DNA of 64,000 bases from contig NZ_CP012382.1 of assembly GCF_001267885.1 (NCBI RefSeq), positions 5,877,001 to 5,941,000 on the forward strand. The letters are read 5' to 3'. The position numbers and the translations under genes are program-made. Shown here piece by piece: positions 45,045 through 54,081 of the stretch; the stretch's first letter is position 1; every line of letters starts with the position of its first letter. This stretch comes from Streptomyces ambofaciens ATCC 23877 (lineage in GTDB: Bacteria > Actinomycetota > Actinomycetes > Streptomycetales > Streptomycetaceae). The notes under the pieces are model-generated. The model saw only the letters and a list, made by a program, of their open reading frames with translations, was not told the origin of the DNA and ran no database searches.

Positions 45045-45809
45045 ATGGCGTTCACGCGCGCCACCGGCAAGCACCGCCGTCCCAGCCGGATGCACCGCAC
45101 CACCGCCCGCGCGGCGGGTGTCGCGGCTCTCGCCACCACCGGCGTCGTCGGCACCCTCGCCGCTCCGGCGCTCGCCGCCGAGCCCCAGGCCGAGCAGACC
45201 GGACTCACCCCGGTCATCAGCATCGGCGACTCCCTGGCCGACGAGATCGACGCCCAGGCCGCCGCGCAGAAGCAGGCCGCCCTGGACGCAGCCGCCCGTG
45301 AGGCGGCGCAGGAGGCCGCGCGGGAGCGGGCCGCCGAGGCTGCCGAGGAGGCGCGCGAGGCCAAGGAGCGCGCCGCGCGGGAGGCGGAGCGCAAGCGCCT
45401 CAACACGTTCGTCTCGCCGATCACCGCCTCCTACGTCTCCACGGCCTACCAGGCCGGCAGCTCCCTGTGGTCCTCCGGCAGCCACACGGGCATCGACTTC
45501 CACGCCTCCACCGGCACCTCCGTGCACGCGGTCGGCGTCGGCACCGTCGTCGAGGCCGGCTGGGGCGGGGCGTACGGCAACCAGGTCGTGATCAAGATGC
45601 ACGACGGCACGTACACGCAATACGGCCACCTGTCGTCCATCGGCGTCTCGGTGGGCCAGTCGGTCGACGCCGGGCAGCAGATCGGCCTCTCCGGCGCCAC
45701 CGGCAACGTCACCGGACCGCACCTGCACTTCGAGGCCCGTACGAGCCCCGAGTACGGCTCGGACATGGACCCCGTCGCCTACCTCCGCTCGCACGGCGTG
45801 AACGTCTGA
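45045..45809 (+). CDS. Secreted M23 (LytM) peptidoglycan endopeptidase with coiled-coil stalk
   Basis: The 254-aa precursor has a signal peptide (basic start, hydrophobic AAGVAALATTGVVGTLAAPA, cleavage after ALA near residue 44), an Ala/Glu/Arg-rich coiled coil (about 65-118), and an M23 domain (about 123-254). Zinc ligands are His147 and Asp151 in SHTGIDFHA and His228 in GPHLHFEAR, with the active-site His195 in YGHLS. It cleaves peptide cross-links in peptidoglycan during growth or development. The upstream c-di-AMP riboswitch ties expression to turgor/c-di-AMP status. A hairpin follows the stop. Confidence 0.95.
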   Translation: MAFTRATGKHRRPSRMHRTTARAAGVAALATTGVVGTLAAPALAAEPQAEQTGLTPVISIGDSLADEIDAQAAAQKQAALDAAAREAAQEAARERAAEAAEEAREAKERAAREAERKRLNTFVSPITASYVSTAYQAGSSLWSSGSHTGIDFHASTGTSVHAVGVGTVVEAGWGGAYGNQVVIKMHDGTYTQYGHLSSIGVSVGQSVDAGQQIGLSGATGNVTGPHLHFEARTSPEYGSDMDPVAYLRSHGVNV

Positions 45810-45831
45810 CGAAGACGTACGGCACTCGAAA

Positions 45832-45854
45832 GCCCCGGCTCCCCGAGCCGGGGC
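45832..45854 (+). terminator. Hairpin terminator after the M23 gene
   Basis: GCCCCGGCT pairs with AGCCGGGGC across a CCCCG loop, 23 nt after the stop. Confidence 0.8.
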
Positions 45855-46008
45855 ATTCGCAATTCCAGGGGTGTTCCCGGCAGGGCCGTTGTCCAAAAAC
45901 TGTCCATGGAATCCGCCTCGCCGTCGGAATTCCCGCCGCATTGGCCTAGAGTCGCTGAACACACGTCAATCGTCGACGTTTCACGGGGATTAAGGCGGAG
46001 GTCGGGGC

Positions 46009-46704
46009 ATGCGTATTCCGGCGCACTCGGTGTGCACGGCGATCCGGGACGACATCGTCTCCGGTGTCCACGGGCGCGGCAGCCGCCTCACCGAGGAACT
46101 CCTGGCCCGCCGCTACGGCGTCTCCCGCGTCCCCGTCCGTGAGGCACTGCGCACCCTGGAGGCGGAGGGGTTCGTGGTGACCCGGCGGCACGCGGGCGCG
46201 TGTGTCGCGGAACCGACCGAACGGGAGGCGGCCGACCTGCTGGAGAGCCGCACGCTCCTCGAACCCCTGGGCGCCTCCCGGGCCGCCCGGCGCCGCACCG
46301 AGGCCCATCTCAAGGTCCTGCGCGGGCTGGTGCGGCTGGGGCAGGAGCGCGCCAGACAGGGGAGCAGCGACGATCTGCGCTCACTGGGCGGATGGTTCCA
46401 CGAGACCCTCGCCCAGGCCGCCGGCAGCCCCTCGCTGGCGGCGTTGCTGACCCAGTTGCGCCACAAGATCGCCTGGCTGTACGCCGTGGAGACCGCGGCC
46501 GACCCGGTGGAGTGCTGGGCGGAGCACGGCGCGATCGTCGACGCGGTGGCCCGGGGGGACGGCGAGCGCGCACGGGCGCTGATGGCCCTGCACGCGGAGC
46601 GGTCGACGCCGGCGCACCGCCTGCGCTTCGCCGACGGCGGCGAGGCGGCGGATCGTGTGAGGAACTCGCAACGTGCCGTAAACATGCCGAGCCTGCGCTA
46701 TTAA
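46009..46704 (+). CDS. GntR-family regulator, FadR/FCD subfamily
   Basis: The 231-aa protein has a GntR winged helix (about residues 5-68: RLTEELLARRYGVSRVPVRE, ALRTLEAEGFVVTRRHAGAC) and an all-helical FCD effector domain (about 75-215) with LGGWFHETLAQAAGSPSLAA. FCD regulators usually sense organic acids. GGAGG stands well placed before the ATG. It is convergent with ptsH across a strong terminator, so it is probably not the ptsH regulator; the DasR sites serve that role. Target and effector are unknown. Confidence 0.92.
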   Translation: MRIPAHSVCTAIRDDIVSGVHGRGSRLTEELLARRYGVSRVPVREALRTLEAEGFVVTRRHAGACVAEPTEREAADLLESRTLLEPLGASRAARRRTEAHLKVLRGLVRLGQERARQGSSDDLRSLGGWFHETLAQAAGSPSLAALLTQLRHKIAWLYAVETAADPVECWAEHGAIVDAVARGDGERARALMALHAERSTPAHRLRFADGGEAADRVRNSQRAVNMPSLRY

Positions 46705-46796
46705 CACGAGCGCCGTATACAAAGACAGGGTAATTCGGGGGGCTGATTTCCGCTGCCCATAAAAAGGGAAATCCATGACCGAGGGCAGGGCAGGAA

Positions 46797-46828
46797 AAAG
46801 GCCCGCCCGGAAATCCGGGCGGGCCTTT
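46797..46828. terminator. Bidirectional terminator between the GntR gene and ptsH
   Basis: A 15-bp perfect inverted repeat (AAAGGCCCGCCCGGA / TCCGGGCGGGCCTTT) with a minimal AA centre lies between convergent genes and ends in T runs in both directions. Confidence 0.92.
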
Positions 46829-46848
46829 CTCGGTGGTGCTGCCGTCGG

Positions 46849-47130
46849 TCAGACGGTCTCGGGAAGCTCTTCGAGGCCTTCGGAGACCAGCTTCGCCAGC
46901 CGCTCCAGGGCGGCGTCCGCGCCCTCGGCGTCGGAGGCGAGCACGATCTCCTCGCCGCCCTGGGCGCCGAGGCCGAGGACGGCCAGCATGGAGGCCGCGT
47001 TGACGGGGGAGCCGTCGGCCTTGGCGATCGTGACCGGGACGCCTGTGGCCGTGGCGGCTCGGACGAAGATGGAGGCGGGGCGGGCGTGGAGACCCTCGGC
47101 CCAGCCGACGTTGACGCGGCGCTCAGCCAT
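46849..47130 (-). CDS. ptsH: HPr, phosphocarrier protein of the PTS
   Basis: The 93-aa protein relays phosphate from Enzyme I to sugar-specific Enzymes IIA. The phosphorylation site His15 is in EGLHARPASIFV, and the regulatory-type Ser47 is in NAASMLAVLGLGAQGGEEI. Length and order match HPr. ATG at 47130. Two DasR operators lie 30-60 bp upstream, placing it in the N-acetylglucosamine regulon, as known for ptsH in S. coelicolor. Confidence 0.97.
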   Translation of the reverse strand: MAERRVNVGWAEGLHARPASIFVRAATATGVPVTIAKADGSPVNAASMLAVLGLGAQGGEEIVLASDAEGADAALERLAKLVSEGLEELPETV

Positions 47131-47162
47131 GTGATGCTGCCCTTCAGTGTTCAGGGGTCTGA

Positions 47163-47193
47163 TGTTGTCTAGACCACTCTTGTCTAGACCAGT
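47163..47193. promoter_or_regulatory. Tandem DasR-responsive elements (dre) upstream of ptsH
   Basis: TGTTGTCTAGACCACT (47163-47178) and TCTTGTCTAGACCAGT (47178-47193) share the TCTAGA core and match 13 and 11 of 16 positions of the dre consensus AGTGGTCTAGACCACT. Their centres are 15 bp apart. DasR binds such sites and is released by glucosamine-6-phosphate, linking chitin/GlcNAc availability to PTS expression. Confidence 0.92.
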
Positions 47194-47328
47194 TTCCCAC
47201 ATCGTGAAGCGTGCCGGGACGGCTGTGCGCAGCCCCGCGTGGTCGTCGGACCGCGGCCTCGGCCCGACCTTCCGTCCTCCACAGACTGCCTCGCGCCGTT
47301 GTCGTACGCGAGCCGTACTCTGGGGCCC

Positions 47329-50300
47329 ATGCAGACCTCGTCGGACCGGCACGAGTACCCCGCCCACTGGGAAGCCGACGTGGTGCTGCGCGACGGCGGC
47401 ACCGCGCGCGTCCGCCCCATCACCGTTGATGACGCCGAGCGCCTGGTCAGCTTCTACGAGCAGGTCTCCGACGAGTCGAAGTACTACCGCTTCTTCGCGC
47501 CGTACCCTCGCCTGTCCGCCAAGGACGTCCACCGCTTCACGCACCACGACTTTGTGGACCGGGTGGGACTCGCGGCCACCATCGGCGGCGAGTTCATCGC
47601 CACCGTACGCTACGACCGGATCGGCGCCGGTGGAACACCCGCCTCCGCACCGGCGGACGAGGCGGAGGTCGCCTTCCTCGTCCAGGACGCCCACCAGGGG
47701 CGCGGCGTGGCCTCCGCGCTGCTGGAACACATCGCCGCCGTCGCCCGCGAGCGGGGCATCCGCCGCTTCGCCGCCGAGGTGCTGCCCGCCAACACCAAGA
47801 TGATCAAGGTGTTCATGGACGCCGGGTACACCCAGAAGCGCAGCTTCGAGGACGGCGTGGTCCGCCTGGAGTTCGACCTCGAGCCGACCGACCGCTCGCT
47901 CGCCGTGCAGTACGCGCGCGAGCACCGCGCGGAGGCGCGTTCCGTCCAGCGGCTGCTGCAACCCGGCTCCGTGGCGGTCATCGGTACCGGTCGCACCCCG
48001 GGCGGCGTCGGTCGCAGCATCCTCGGGAACATCCGCGACGCGGGCTACACCGGCCGGCTGTACGCCGTGAACAGGGCCTTCCCCGAGGGCCGGGACACGC
48101 TCGACGGGGTGCCGGCCCGCCGCTCGGTGCGCGACATCGACGGACCCGTCGACCTCGCCGTCGTCACCGTGCCCGCCGAGCACGTCCCCGACGTCGTCAC
48201 CGAATGCGGTGAGCACGGTGTACAGGGCCTGGTGGTGGTCTCCGCCGGCTACGCCGACAGCGGCCCCGAGGGACGCGAACGCCAGCGCGCCCTGGTGCGA
48301 CAGGCCCGCACGTACGGCATGCGGATCATCGGGCCCAACGCCTTCGGGGTCATCAACACCTCCCCGGACGTGCGGCTCAACGCCTCCCTCGCCCCGGAGA
48401 TGCCGCGCCCCGGCCGGATCGGCCTGTTCGCCCAGTCCGGCGCCATCGGCATCGCCCTGCTGTCCCGGCTGCACCGGCGCGGCGGCGGGGTCACCGGTGT
48501 CACGGGCGTGTCGACCTTCGTCTCCTCCGGCAACCGGGCCGACGTCTCCGGCAACGACGTCCTTCAGTACTGGTACGACGACCCGCAGACCGACGTCGCG
48601 CTGATGTACCTGGAGTCCATCGGCAACCCGCGCAAGTTCACCCGCCTGGCCCGGCGGACGGCGGCCGTCAAGCCGCTGGTCGTGGTACAGGGCGCACGCC
48701 ACGGCGGGGTGGCACCGCAGGGCCATGCCGTACGGGCGACGCGGCTCCCGCACGCGACGGTCTCCGCGCTGCTGCGGCAGGCCGGCGTGATCCGGGTCGA
48801 CACGATCACCGACCTGGTCGACGCGGGGCTGCTGCTGGCCCGCCAGCCGCTGCCCGCCGGGCCCAGGGTGGCGATCCTGGGGAATTCGGAGTCACTGGGC
48901 CTGCTGACGTACGACGCGTGCCTCTCCGAGGGGCTGCGGCCGCATCCTCCCCTGGACCTGACGACGGCGGCCTCGGCCGACGAGTTCCACGCGGCCCTCT
49001 CCCGGGCGCTGGCCGACGACACCTGCGACGCGGTGGTGGTGACCGCCATCCCCGCGGTGGGCGAGGGCTCGGCCGGGGACGCCGCGCTGGCGGAGGCCCT
49101 GCGCTCGGCGGCGGCCGCGGTGCCCGCCAAGCCGGTCCTCGTGGTGCACGTGGAGCTCGGCGGGCTCGCGGAAGCCCTCTCCGCGGCGGCGAGCACGGCG
49201 CCACAGCCGCCACCGCCCGCCGACCCGCAGGCGGTGGCGCCCGCCACCCCGCATGCCGCATCGCCCCCCGACCAACAGGCGGCTCCGTCGACCGCCGAGG
49301 ACCGAGCGGCCTCTGCCGGGCCCGGCGCGTCCGCCCCCTCCGAGCCGCGGACGCCCCCGCTCTCCGAGCCGCGGACGCCCCCGCCCGCCGGGCCCCGGAC
49401 GGGCTCGCCCGACGGGTCACGGACGCCCCCGCCCCCCTCCCCGGCGACGGCTTCCGCAAGCGGCTCCACGCGGCACTCTCCCGCTGCCGACGAGCCCGCC
49501 GAGGCGCCGGAAGGGCTCCACCTCATCCCCGCCTATCCCGCCGCCGAACGCGGCGTGCGCGCCCTCGCCCAGGCGGTCGCCTACGCCCAGTGGCGACGCG
49601 ACGCCGCCGACCCCGGCAAGGTGCCGGAGTACGAGGACATCGACGAGAAGGGCGCCGCCGCACTGATAGCCGGGCACCTCGCGCGCGGGCAGGGGCTCAC
49701 GCTCGGCACCGAGGAGACCTGCGAGCTGCTCGGCAGGTACGGCATCCGCGTCCACCGCGCGATGCCCGCCCCCACCCCCGACGACGCCGCGGCCGCCGCG
49801 CGGACCCTCGGCTACCCCGTGGCCCTCAAGGCCACCGCACCGCACCTGCGCCACCGCGCCGACCTGGGCGGCGTACGCCTGGACCTCGCGGACGAGGAGC
49901 AACTGCGGCGGGCGTACGCGGAGTTGACCGAGCTGTTCGGGACGCCCGCGGAGCTGCGCCCGGTGGTGCAGGGCATGGCACCGCGCGGCGTCGACACCGT
50001 CGTACGGGCGGTCATCGACCCGGCGGCCGGCGCGGCGCTCTCCTTCGGGCTCGCCGGGGCGGCCACCCAGCTGCTCGGCGACATGGCGCACCGGCTGATC
50101 CCGGTCACCGACCGGGAGGCCGGCTCGCTCATCCGCTCGATCCGCACGGCGCCCCTCCTCTTCGGCTGGCGCGGCTCGGCCCCCGTCGACTCCGCCGCCC
50201 TGGAAGAGCTGCTGCTGCGGGTCTCCCGGCTGGTCGACGACCACCCGGAGGTCGTCGCGGTCACCCTGGAACCGGTCGTCGTCGCCCCGCGCGGCCTGAG

Positions 50301-50379
50301 CGTCCTCAGCGCCTCCGTCCGCCTCGCGCCCCCTCCCGCCAGGGACGACCTGGGCCCGCGCACCCTGCCGGCGTACTGA
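47329..50379 (+). CDS. PatA-like protein acetyltransferase: N-terminal GNAT plus NDP-forming acyl-CoA synthetase domains
   Basis: The 1016-aa protein has an N-terminal GNAT domain (about residues 20-180) with VAFLVQDAHQGRGVASALLE carrying the acetyl-CoA loop. A CoA-binding Rossmann domain follows (SVAVIGTGRTPGGVGRSILG, about 213-232) with succinyl-CoA-synthetase-like domains. A Pro/Ala-rich linker (about 624-725) precedes an ATP-grasp domain (YPVALKATAPHLRHRADLGG, about 826-845). The GNAT-first order matches the S. lividans PatA described as having a unique organisation; Salmonella Pat has the reverse. Such enzymes acetylate lysines on acyl-CoA synthetases. TACTCT ends 7 nt before the ATG with no ribosome-binding site, so the mRNA may be leaderless. 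Confidence 0.92.
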   Translation: MQTSSDRHEYPAHWEADVVLRDGGTARVRPITVDDAERLVSFYEQVSDESKYYRFFAPYPRLSAKDVHRFTHHDFVDRVGLAATIGGEFIATVRYDRIGAGGTPASAPADEAEVAFLVQDAHQGRGVASALLEHIAAVARERGIRRFAAEVLPANTKMIKVFMDAGYTQKRSFEDGVVRLEFDLEPTDRSLAVQYAREHRAEARSVQRLLQPGSVAVIGTGRTPGGVGRSILGNIRDAGYTGRLYAVNRAFPEGRDTLDGVPARRSVRDIDGPVDLAVVTVPAEHVPDVVTECGEHGVQGLVVVSAGYADSGPEGRERQRALVRQARTYGMRIIGPNAFGVINTSPDVRLNASLAPEMPRPGRIGLFAQSGAIGIALLSRLHRRGGGVTGVTGVSTFVSSGNRADVSGNDVLQYWYDDPQTDVALMYLESIGNPRKFTRLARRTAAVKPLVVVQGARHGGVAPQGHAVRATRLPHATVSALLRQAGVIRVDTITDLVDAGLLLARQPLPAGPRVAILGNSESLGLLTYDACLSEGLRPHPPLDLTTAASADEFHAALSRALADDTCDAVVVTAIPAVGEGSAGDAALAEALRSAAAAVPAKPVLVVHVELGGLAEALSAAASTAPQPPPPADPQAVAPATPHAASPPDQQAAPSTAEDRAASAGPGASAPSEPRTPPLSEPRTPPPAGPRTGSPDGSRTPPPPSPATASASGSTRHSPAADEPAEAPEGLHLIPAYPAAERGVRALAQAVAYAQWRRDAADPGKVPEYEDIDEKGAAALIAGHLARGQGLTLGTEETCELLGRYGIRVHRAMPAPTPDDAAAAARTLGYPVALKATAPHLRHRADLGGVRLDLADEEQLRRAYAELTELFGTPAELRPVVQGMAPRGVDTVVRAVIDPAAGAALSFGLAGAATQLLGDMAHRLIPVTDREAGSLIRSIRTAPLLFGWRGSAPVDSAALEELLLRVSRLVDDHPEVVAVTLEPVVVAPRGLSVLSASVRLAPPPARDDLGPRTLPAY

Positions 50380-50450
50380 CCGCCCACGGCCCGGGACGGG
50401 TGCCGCACGAGCGTGCCGCGCAGTCGGTGCGCCCCCGTAGGATGGACGGC

Positions 50451-51038
50451 ATGGCCAAGACCAGTACGACGACCCAGGGGCTGCGAGCGGCGATCGAGCG
50501 CAGCGGCTACTACCCGGCCCTCGTGGCCGAGGCGGTGGAGGCCGCCGTGGGCGGCGAGCCCGTCCGGTCGTACCTGGTCCATCAGGAGACGACGTTCGAC
50601 CAGAACGAGGTGCGCCGGCACGTGACCGTGCTCGTGCTCACCGGCAACCGCTTCATCGTCAGCCACACCGACGAGCAGGCCGCCGACGACACCTCCCCGA
50701 CGCCGTACGCCACGACCTCCACGGAGTCCGTCAAGCTCGGCCGGATCTCGTCCATCGTCGTCAGCCGCGTGGTCGCCAACCCGGAGCAGTACAAGCCCGG
50801 CACGCTGCCCCGCGAGATCGTGCTCACCATCGGCTGGGGCGCCGTCTCCCGCCTCGACCTGGAGCCCGCCGCCTGCGGCGACCCCAACTGCGAGGCCGAC
50901 CACGGCTACACCGGCAGCTCGACGGCCGACGACCTCAGCCTGCGCGTCAGCGAGGCCGGGGACGGTCCGGAGACGGTGCGCCAGGCGCTCGCCTTCGCAC
51001 AGGCCCTCTCCGAGGCGACCGCGGACTCCTCCCGCTGA
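50451..51038 (+). CDS. DUF5998 family protein
   Basis: The 195-aa protein has a single compact domain: LRAAIERSGYYPALVAEAVE near the start, VRSYLVHQETTFDQNEVRRH (about residues 42-61), VLVLTGNRFIVSHTDEQ, then IVLTIGWGAVSRLDLEPAAC. The family is conserved in actinobacteria without known function. A CGDPNCEADHGY segment could bind metal. TAGGAT ends 7 nt before the ATG at 50451 and there is no ribosome-binding site, so a leaderless mRNA is likely; an in-frame ATG three codons upstream overlaps that hexamer. Its TGA overlaps the ATG of the next gene by 1 bp, so the two are coupled. Confidence 0.82.
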   Translation: MAKTSTTTQGLRAAIERSGYYPALVAEAVEAAVGGEPVRSYLVHQETTFDQNEVRRHVTVLVLTGNRFIVSHTDEQAADDTSPTPYATTSTESVKLGRISSIVVSRVVANPEQYKPGTLPREIVLTIGWGAVSRLDLEPAACGDPNCEADHGYTGSSTADDLSLRVSEAGDGPETVRQALAFAQALSEATADSSR

Positions 51039-52231
51039 TGGCACAGCCCGCAGCCTGGGACACCGCCCCGGAACCGCTCCCCGTCGACTCCGCCCCCGTA
51101 CCCGAGTACGGCGCCGGTTCGCTCGCCGACCTGCTGCCCACCCTGGCCGCCGGTCTCGGCGTCCCCGGCATGACCGCGAGCATCACCGAACTGACTCCGG
51201 CCGACCGGAACTGCGTGTTCCTGATCGACGGCCTCGGCTGGGAGCAACTGCGGGCCCACCCGGAGGACGCCCCCTTCATGAGCTCGCTGATGAGCAGCTC
51301 ACGCGGCGGCACCGGGCGCCCGATCACCGCCGGCTACCCGGCGACCACCGCGACCTCCCTCGCCTCCGTCGGCACCGGCCTGCCGCCCGGCGCCCACGGC
51401 CTGCCCGGCTACACCGTGCGCGACCCCGCCACCGGCGAGCTGATGAACCAGCTGCGCTGGCGGCCGTGGACGGCGCCCGGTGCCTGGCAGCCGTACCCCA
51501 CCGTCTTCCACCTCGCCCACGAGGCGGGGGTGCACGCCGCCCAGGTCTCCTCGCCGACCTTCGCGAACACCCCGCTGACCCAGGTCGCGCTCAGCGGCGG
51601 CACCTTCCACGGCCGGCTGTCCGGCGAGGACCGGATGGACCTCGCCGCCCAGCAGCTGGCCGGCGCGGATCGTGCCCTCGTCTACACGTACTACGCCGAG
51701 GTCGACGGCGCCGGCCACCGCTTCGGCGTCGACTCCGACACCTGGCGCGGTCAGCTCGCGCACGTCGACCGGCTCGTCCAGCGCCTCGCCGAGCAGCTGC
51801 CGCCGCGCAGCGCCCTGTACGTCACGGCCGACCACGGCATGATCGACGTGCCCTTCGACGAGGACCACCGCATCGACTTCGACGAGGACTGGGAGCTCAA
51901 GGCGGGCGTCGCCCTCCTCGGCGGTGAGGGCCGTGCCCGGCACGTGTACGCCGTGCCCGGCGCGCACAACGACGTGCTGACCTGCTGGCGCGAGGTGCTC
52001 GGCGAGCAGTTCTGGGTGGCCTCGCGGGACGAGGCGATCGAGGCGGGCTGGTTCGGCCCCCGGATCGACGACCGGGTGTACGGCCGCCTCGGCGACGTGG
52101 TCGCCGCCGCGCGGGACGACGTCCTGCTCATCGCCTCGGAGCGGGAGCCCAAGGAGTCGGCGATGGTCGGCAACCACGGGTCCATGACACCTGCCGAACA
52201 ACTCGTGCCCCTGCTCGAAGTACGCTCCTGA
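51038..52231 (+). CDS. Alkaline-phosphatase-superfamily nucleotide pyrophosphatase/phosphodiesterase
   Basis: The 397-aa protein has the metal and nucleophile motifs of the type I phosphodiesterase/nucleotide pyrophosphatase family: VFLIDGLGWEQL (first metal Asp, about residue 64), the nucleophile Thr in TAGYPATTATSLASVGTGLP (about 93-112), EVDGAGHRFG (about 222-231), VTADHGMIDVP (about 264) and the late GNHGSMTPAEQ. It probably hydrolyses phosphodiester or pyrophosphate bonds; the substrate is unknown. It is coupled to the DUF5998 gene by a TGATG overlap and followed by tdk after 46 bp, forming a likely three-gene unit. Confidence 0.9.
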   Translation: MAQPAAWDTAPEPLPVDSAPVPEYGAGSLADLLPTLAAGLGVPGMTASITELTPADRNCVFLIDGLGWEQLRAHPEDAPFMSSLMSSSRGGTGRPITAGYPATTATSLASVGTGLPPGAHGLPGYTVRDPATGELMNQLRWRPWTAPGAWQPYPTVFHLAHEAGVHAAQVSSPTFANTPLTQVALSGGTFHGRLSGEDRMDLAAQQLAGADRALVYTYYAEVDGAGHRFGVDSDTWRGQLAHVDRLVQRLAEQLPPRSALYVTADHGMIDVPFDEDHRIDFDEDWELKAGVALLGGEGRARHVYAVPGAHNDVLTCWREVLGEQFWVASRDEAIEAGWFGPRIDDRVYGRLGDVVAAARDDVLLIASEREPKESAMVGNHGSMTPAEQLVPLLEVRS

Positions 52232-52277
52232 CCACCCGCAAACGTCTGCCTCGCTGCCGAAAGGTGCTCAACCCCTC

Positions 52278-52928
52278 ATGCCCGAGCTGGTCTTCTTCTC
52301 CGGAACCATGGACTGCGGGAAGTCGACGCTGGCTCTGCAGATCGAGCACAACCGCTCGGCGCGCGGACTGGCCGGAATGATCTTCACCCGCGACGACCGG
52401 GCGGGCGAGGGCAAGCTCTCCTCCCGCCTCGGCCTGGTCACCGACGCGGTGGAGGTCGAGGACGGACAGGACCTGTACGCGTACGTCGTCGACCACCTCA
52501 CGCAGGGCGGGCGCGTGGACTACGTGATCGCGGACGAGGCGCAGTTCCTCGGGCCGGACCAGATAGACCAGCTCGCGCGCGTGGTCGACGACCTCGACGT
52601 CGATGTCTACGCCTTCGGCATCACCACGGACTTCCGCTCCAAGCTGTTCCCCGGCTCCCAGCGGCTGGTGGAACTCGCCGACCGCGTCGAGGTGCTCCAG
52701 GTCGAGGCCCTGTGCTGGTGCGGGGCCCGCGCCACGCACAACGCCCGCACCGTGGGCGGCGTCATGGTCGTCGAGGGCGCCCAGGTGGTCGTCGGCGACG
52801 TGACCCGGTCTCCCGACGAGATCGGCTACGAAGTGCTGTGCCGACGGCACCACCGGCGCAGGATGACCAGCGCCTCGGCGCGCGCCGGCACCCTCTCGCC
52901 GGACGTCCTGCCGGTCTCTCCGGTCTGA
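52278..52928 (+). CDS. tdk: Thymidine kinase
   Basis: The 216-aa type II thymidine kinase phosphorylates salvaged thymidine. Walker A is FFSGTMDCGKSTLALQ (about residues 6-21), the Walker B/Glu region VIADEAQFLGPDQID (about 84-98), and the lasso zinc site is made of CWCGARATHNAR (about 151-162) and CRRHHRRR (about 190). Length is typical. It follows the phosphodiesterase gene by 46 bp. A hairpin lies beyond the stop, shared with the convergent VOC gene. Confidence 0.95.
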   Translation: MPELVFFSGTMDCGKSTLALQIEHNRSARGLAGMIFTRDDRAGEGKLSSRLGLVTDAVEVEDGQDLYAYVVDHLTQGGRVDYVIADEAQFLGPDQIDQLARVVDDLDVDVYAFGITTDFRSKLFPGSQRLVELADRVEVLQVEALCWCGARATHNARTVGGVMVVEGAQVVVGDVTRSPDEIGYEVLCRRHHRRRMTSASARAGTLSPDVLPVSPV

Positions 52929-52939
52929 CCGGCCGGCCA

Positions 52940-52959
52940 CGGGGCGCGTCGGCGCCCCG
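52940..52959. terminator. Hairpin between tdk and the VOC gene
   Basis: CGGGGCGC pairs with GCGCCCCG across a GTCG loop, and flanking bases (TGACCGG / CCGGTCA) extend the symmetry. Confidence 0.7.
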
Positions 52960-53006
52960 GACCGGTCACCGCGCGCCGGGAACGGCCGGCGATCGGCGTC
53001 CTCGTC

Positions 53007-53828
53007 TCACCCTGTTCCCGTGCCGGCGGGCCGGCCCTGCAGCAGCGAGAAGCGGGCGCCCTCCGGATCCGCCACCGTCGCCACCCGGCCGTGGACGGTG
53101 TTCCGGGCGGGCTGGAGGACGTGGCCGCCCAGATCGGCCAGGCGTTCCAGGGACTCCTCCGCGTCAGCCACCGCGAAGTACGTGATCCAGTGCGGACCCC
53201 GGTCGCGGGGCAGGGCGTGGCCGACCCCGTGGATGCCGGCGACCGGACGGCCGTCGAGGCACAGGGTCACGTAGTCGAGGTCGGCGGAGACCTCCGGCAC
53301 CAGTTCGAAGCCGAACACGGTCTCGTAGAACTTGGCGACACTCGCCGTCTCGAAGGTCAGCAGCTCGTTCCACGCCGGGGTGCCGGGGACGCCCGTCACG
53401 GCCGTGCCGAGATGCGCCGCCGCCTGCCAGATGCCGAAGACGGCGCCCGCCGGGTCGGAGCCGATGGCCAGGCGGCCGGCCTCGCCCGCGTCCAGCGGAC
53501 CCACCCCGACCGTGCCACCGCACGAACGTACCGTTTCGGCCGTCCGGTTGACGTCGGCCGAGGCGAAGTAGGGCGTCCAGGCGATGGGGAGCTGCCGGTC
53601 CGGGGGCAGTTGGCCGATGCCCGCCACCTCACGCCCGTCGAGCAGGGCCCGCGCGTAGGGGCCCAGTTGCTGCGGCCCGGGCTGGAACTCCCAGCCGAAC
53701 AGGGCTCCGTAGAACTCGTGGGTGGCGGCCGGGCCGTGCACCATCAGACTCACCCAGCAGGGTGTTCCGGGCGTGTGCCGGGCGTTCGTCTCGCCGTTCC
53801 GGCCGGCCGACCCCCGTGCGTCGGTCAT
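53007..53828 (-). CDS. VOC-superfamily protein with two glyoxalase-like domains
   Basis: The 273-aa protein consists of two VOC modules: TPCWVSLMVHGPAATHEFYG to AGAVFGIWQ (about residues 22-140) and TPAWNELLTFETASVAKFYE to DPEGARFSLLQG (about 149-267). Actinobacterial two-module VOC proteins resemble hydroxylases or glyoxalases of secondary metabolism; some are antigens such as CFP30B. Metal ligands cannot be set with confidence. ATG at 53828 follows GAGAG; a GTG two codons upstream is an alternative. It is convergent with tdk and divergent from the sulfurtransferase gene. Confidence 0.87.
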   Translation of the reverse strand: MTDARGSAGRNGETNARHTPGTPCWVSLMVHGPAATHEFYGALFGWEFQPGPQQLGPYARALLDGREVAGIGQLPPDRQLPIAWTPYFASADVNRTAETVRSCGGTVGVGPLDAGEAGRLAIGSDPAGAVFGIWQAAAHLGTAVTGVPGTPAWNELLTFETASVAKFYETVFGFELVPEVSADLDYVTLCLDGRPVAGIHGVGHALPRDRGPHWITYFAVADAEESLERLADLGGHVLQPARNTVHGRVATVADPEGARFSLLQGRPAGTGTG

Positions 53829-54081
53829 CGTCACTCTCTTCTCGGCCCTGCGCGGGCCGTGCGTCCGCTTCCGCCTGACGGATTCCGCTCTGACGGACCT
53901 TCGCGCCGATGCCGGCACCGGATCCGGTGCCGCGTGGTCCGGGCGCGCCCGTGGGACGGCCCGGTGCTGTACGGGTAGTACAGCATGTGCCCGAACCCAT
54001 ACGCCTGGTGATCGGTACTGTCCGGCGGGCAGAGTAGCCCGACATCGACGCTACGGCCACTCGGTACGCCAGGATGGGGCC

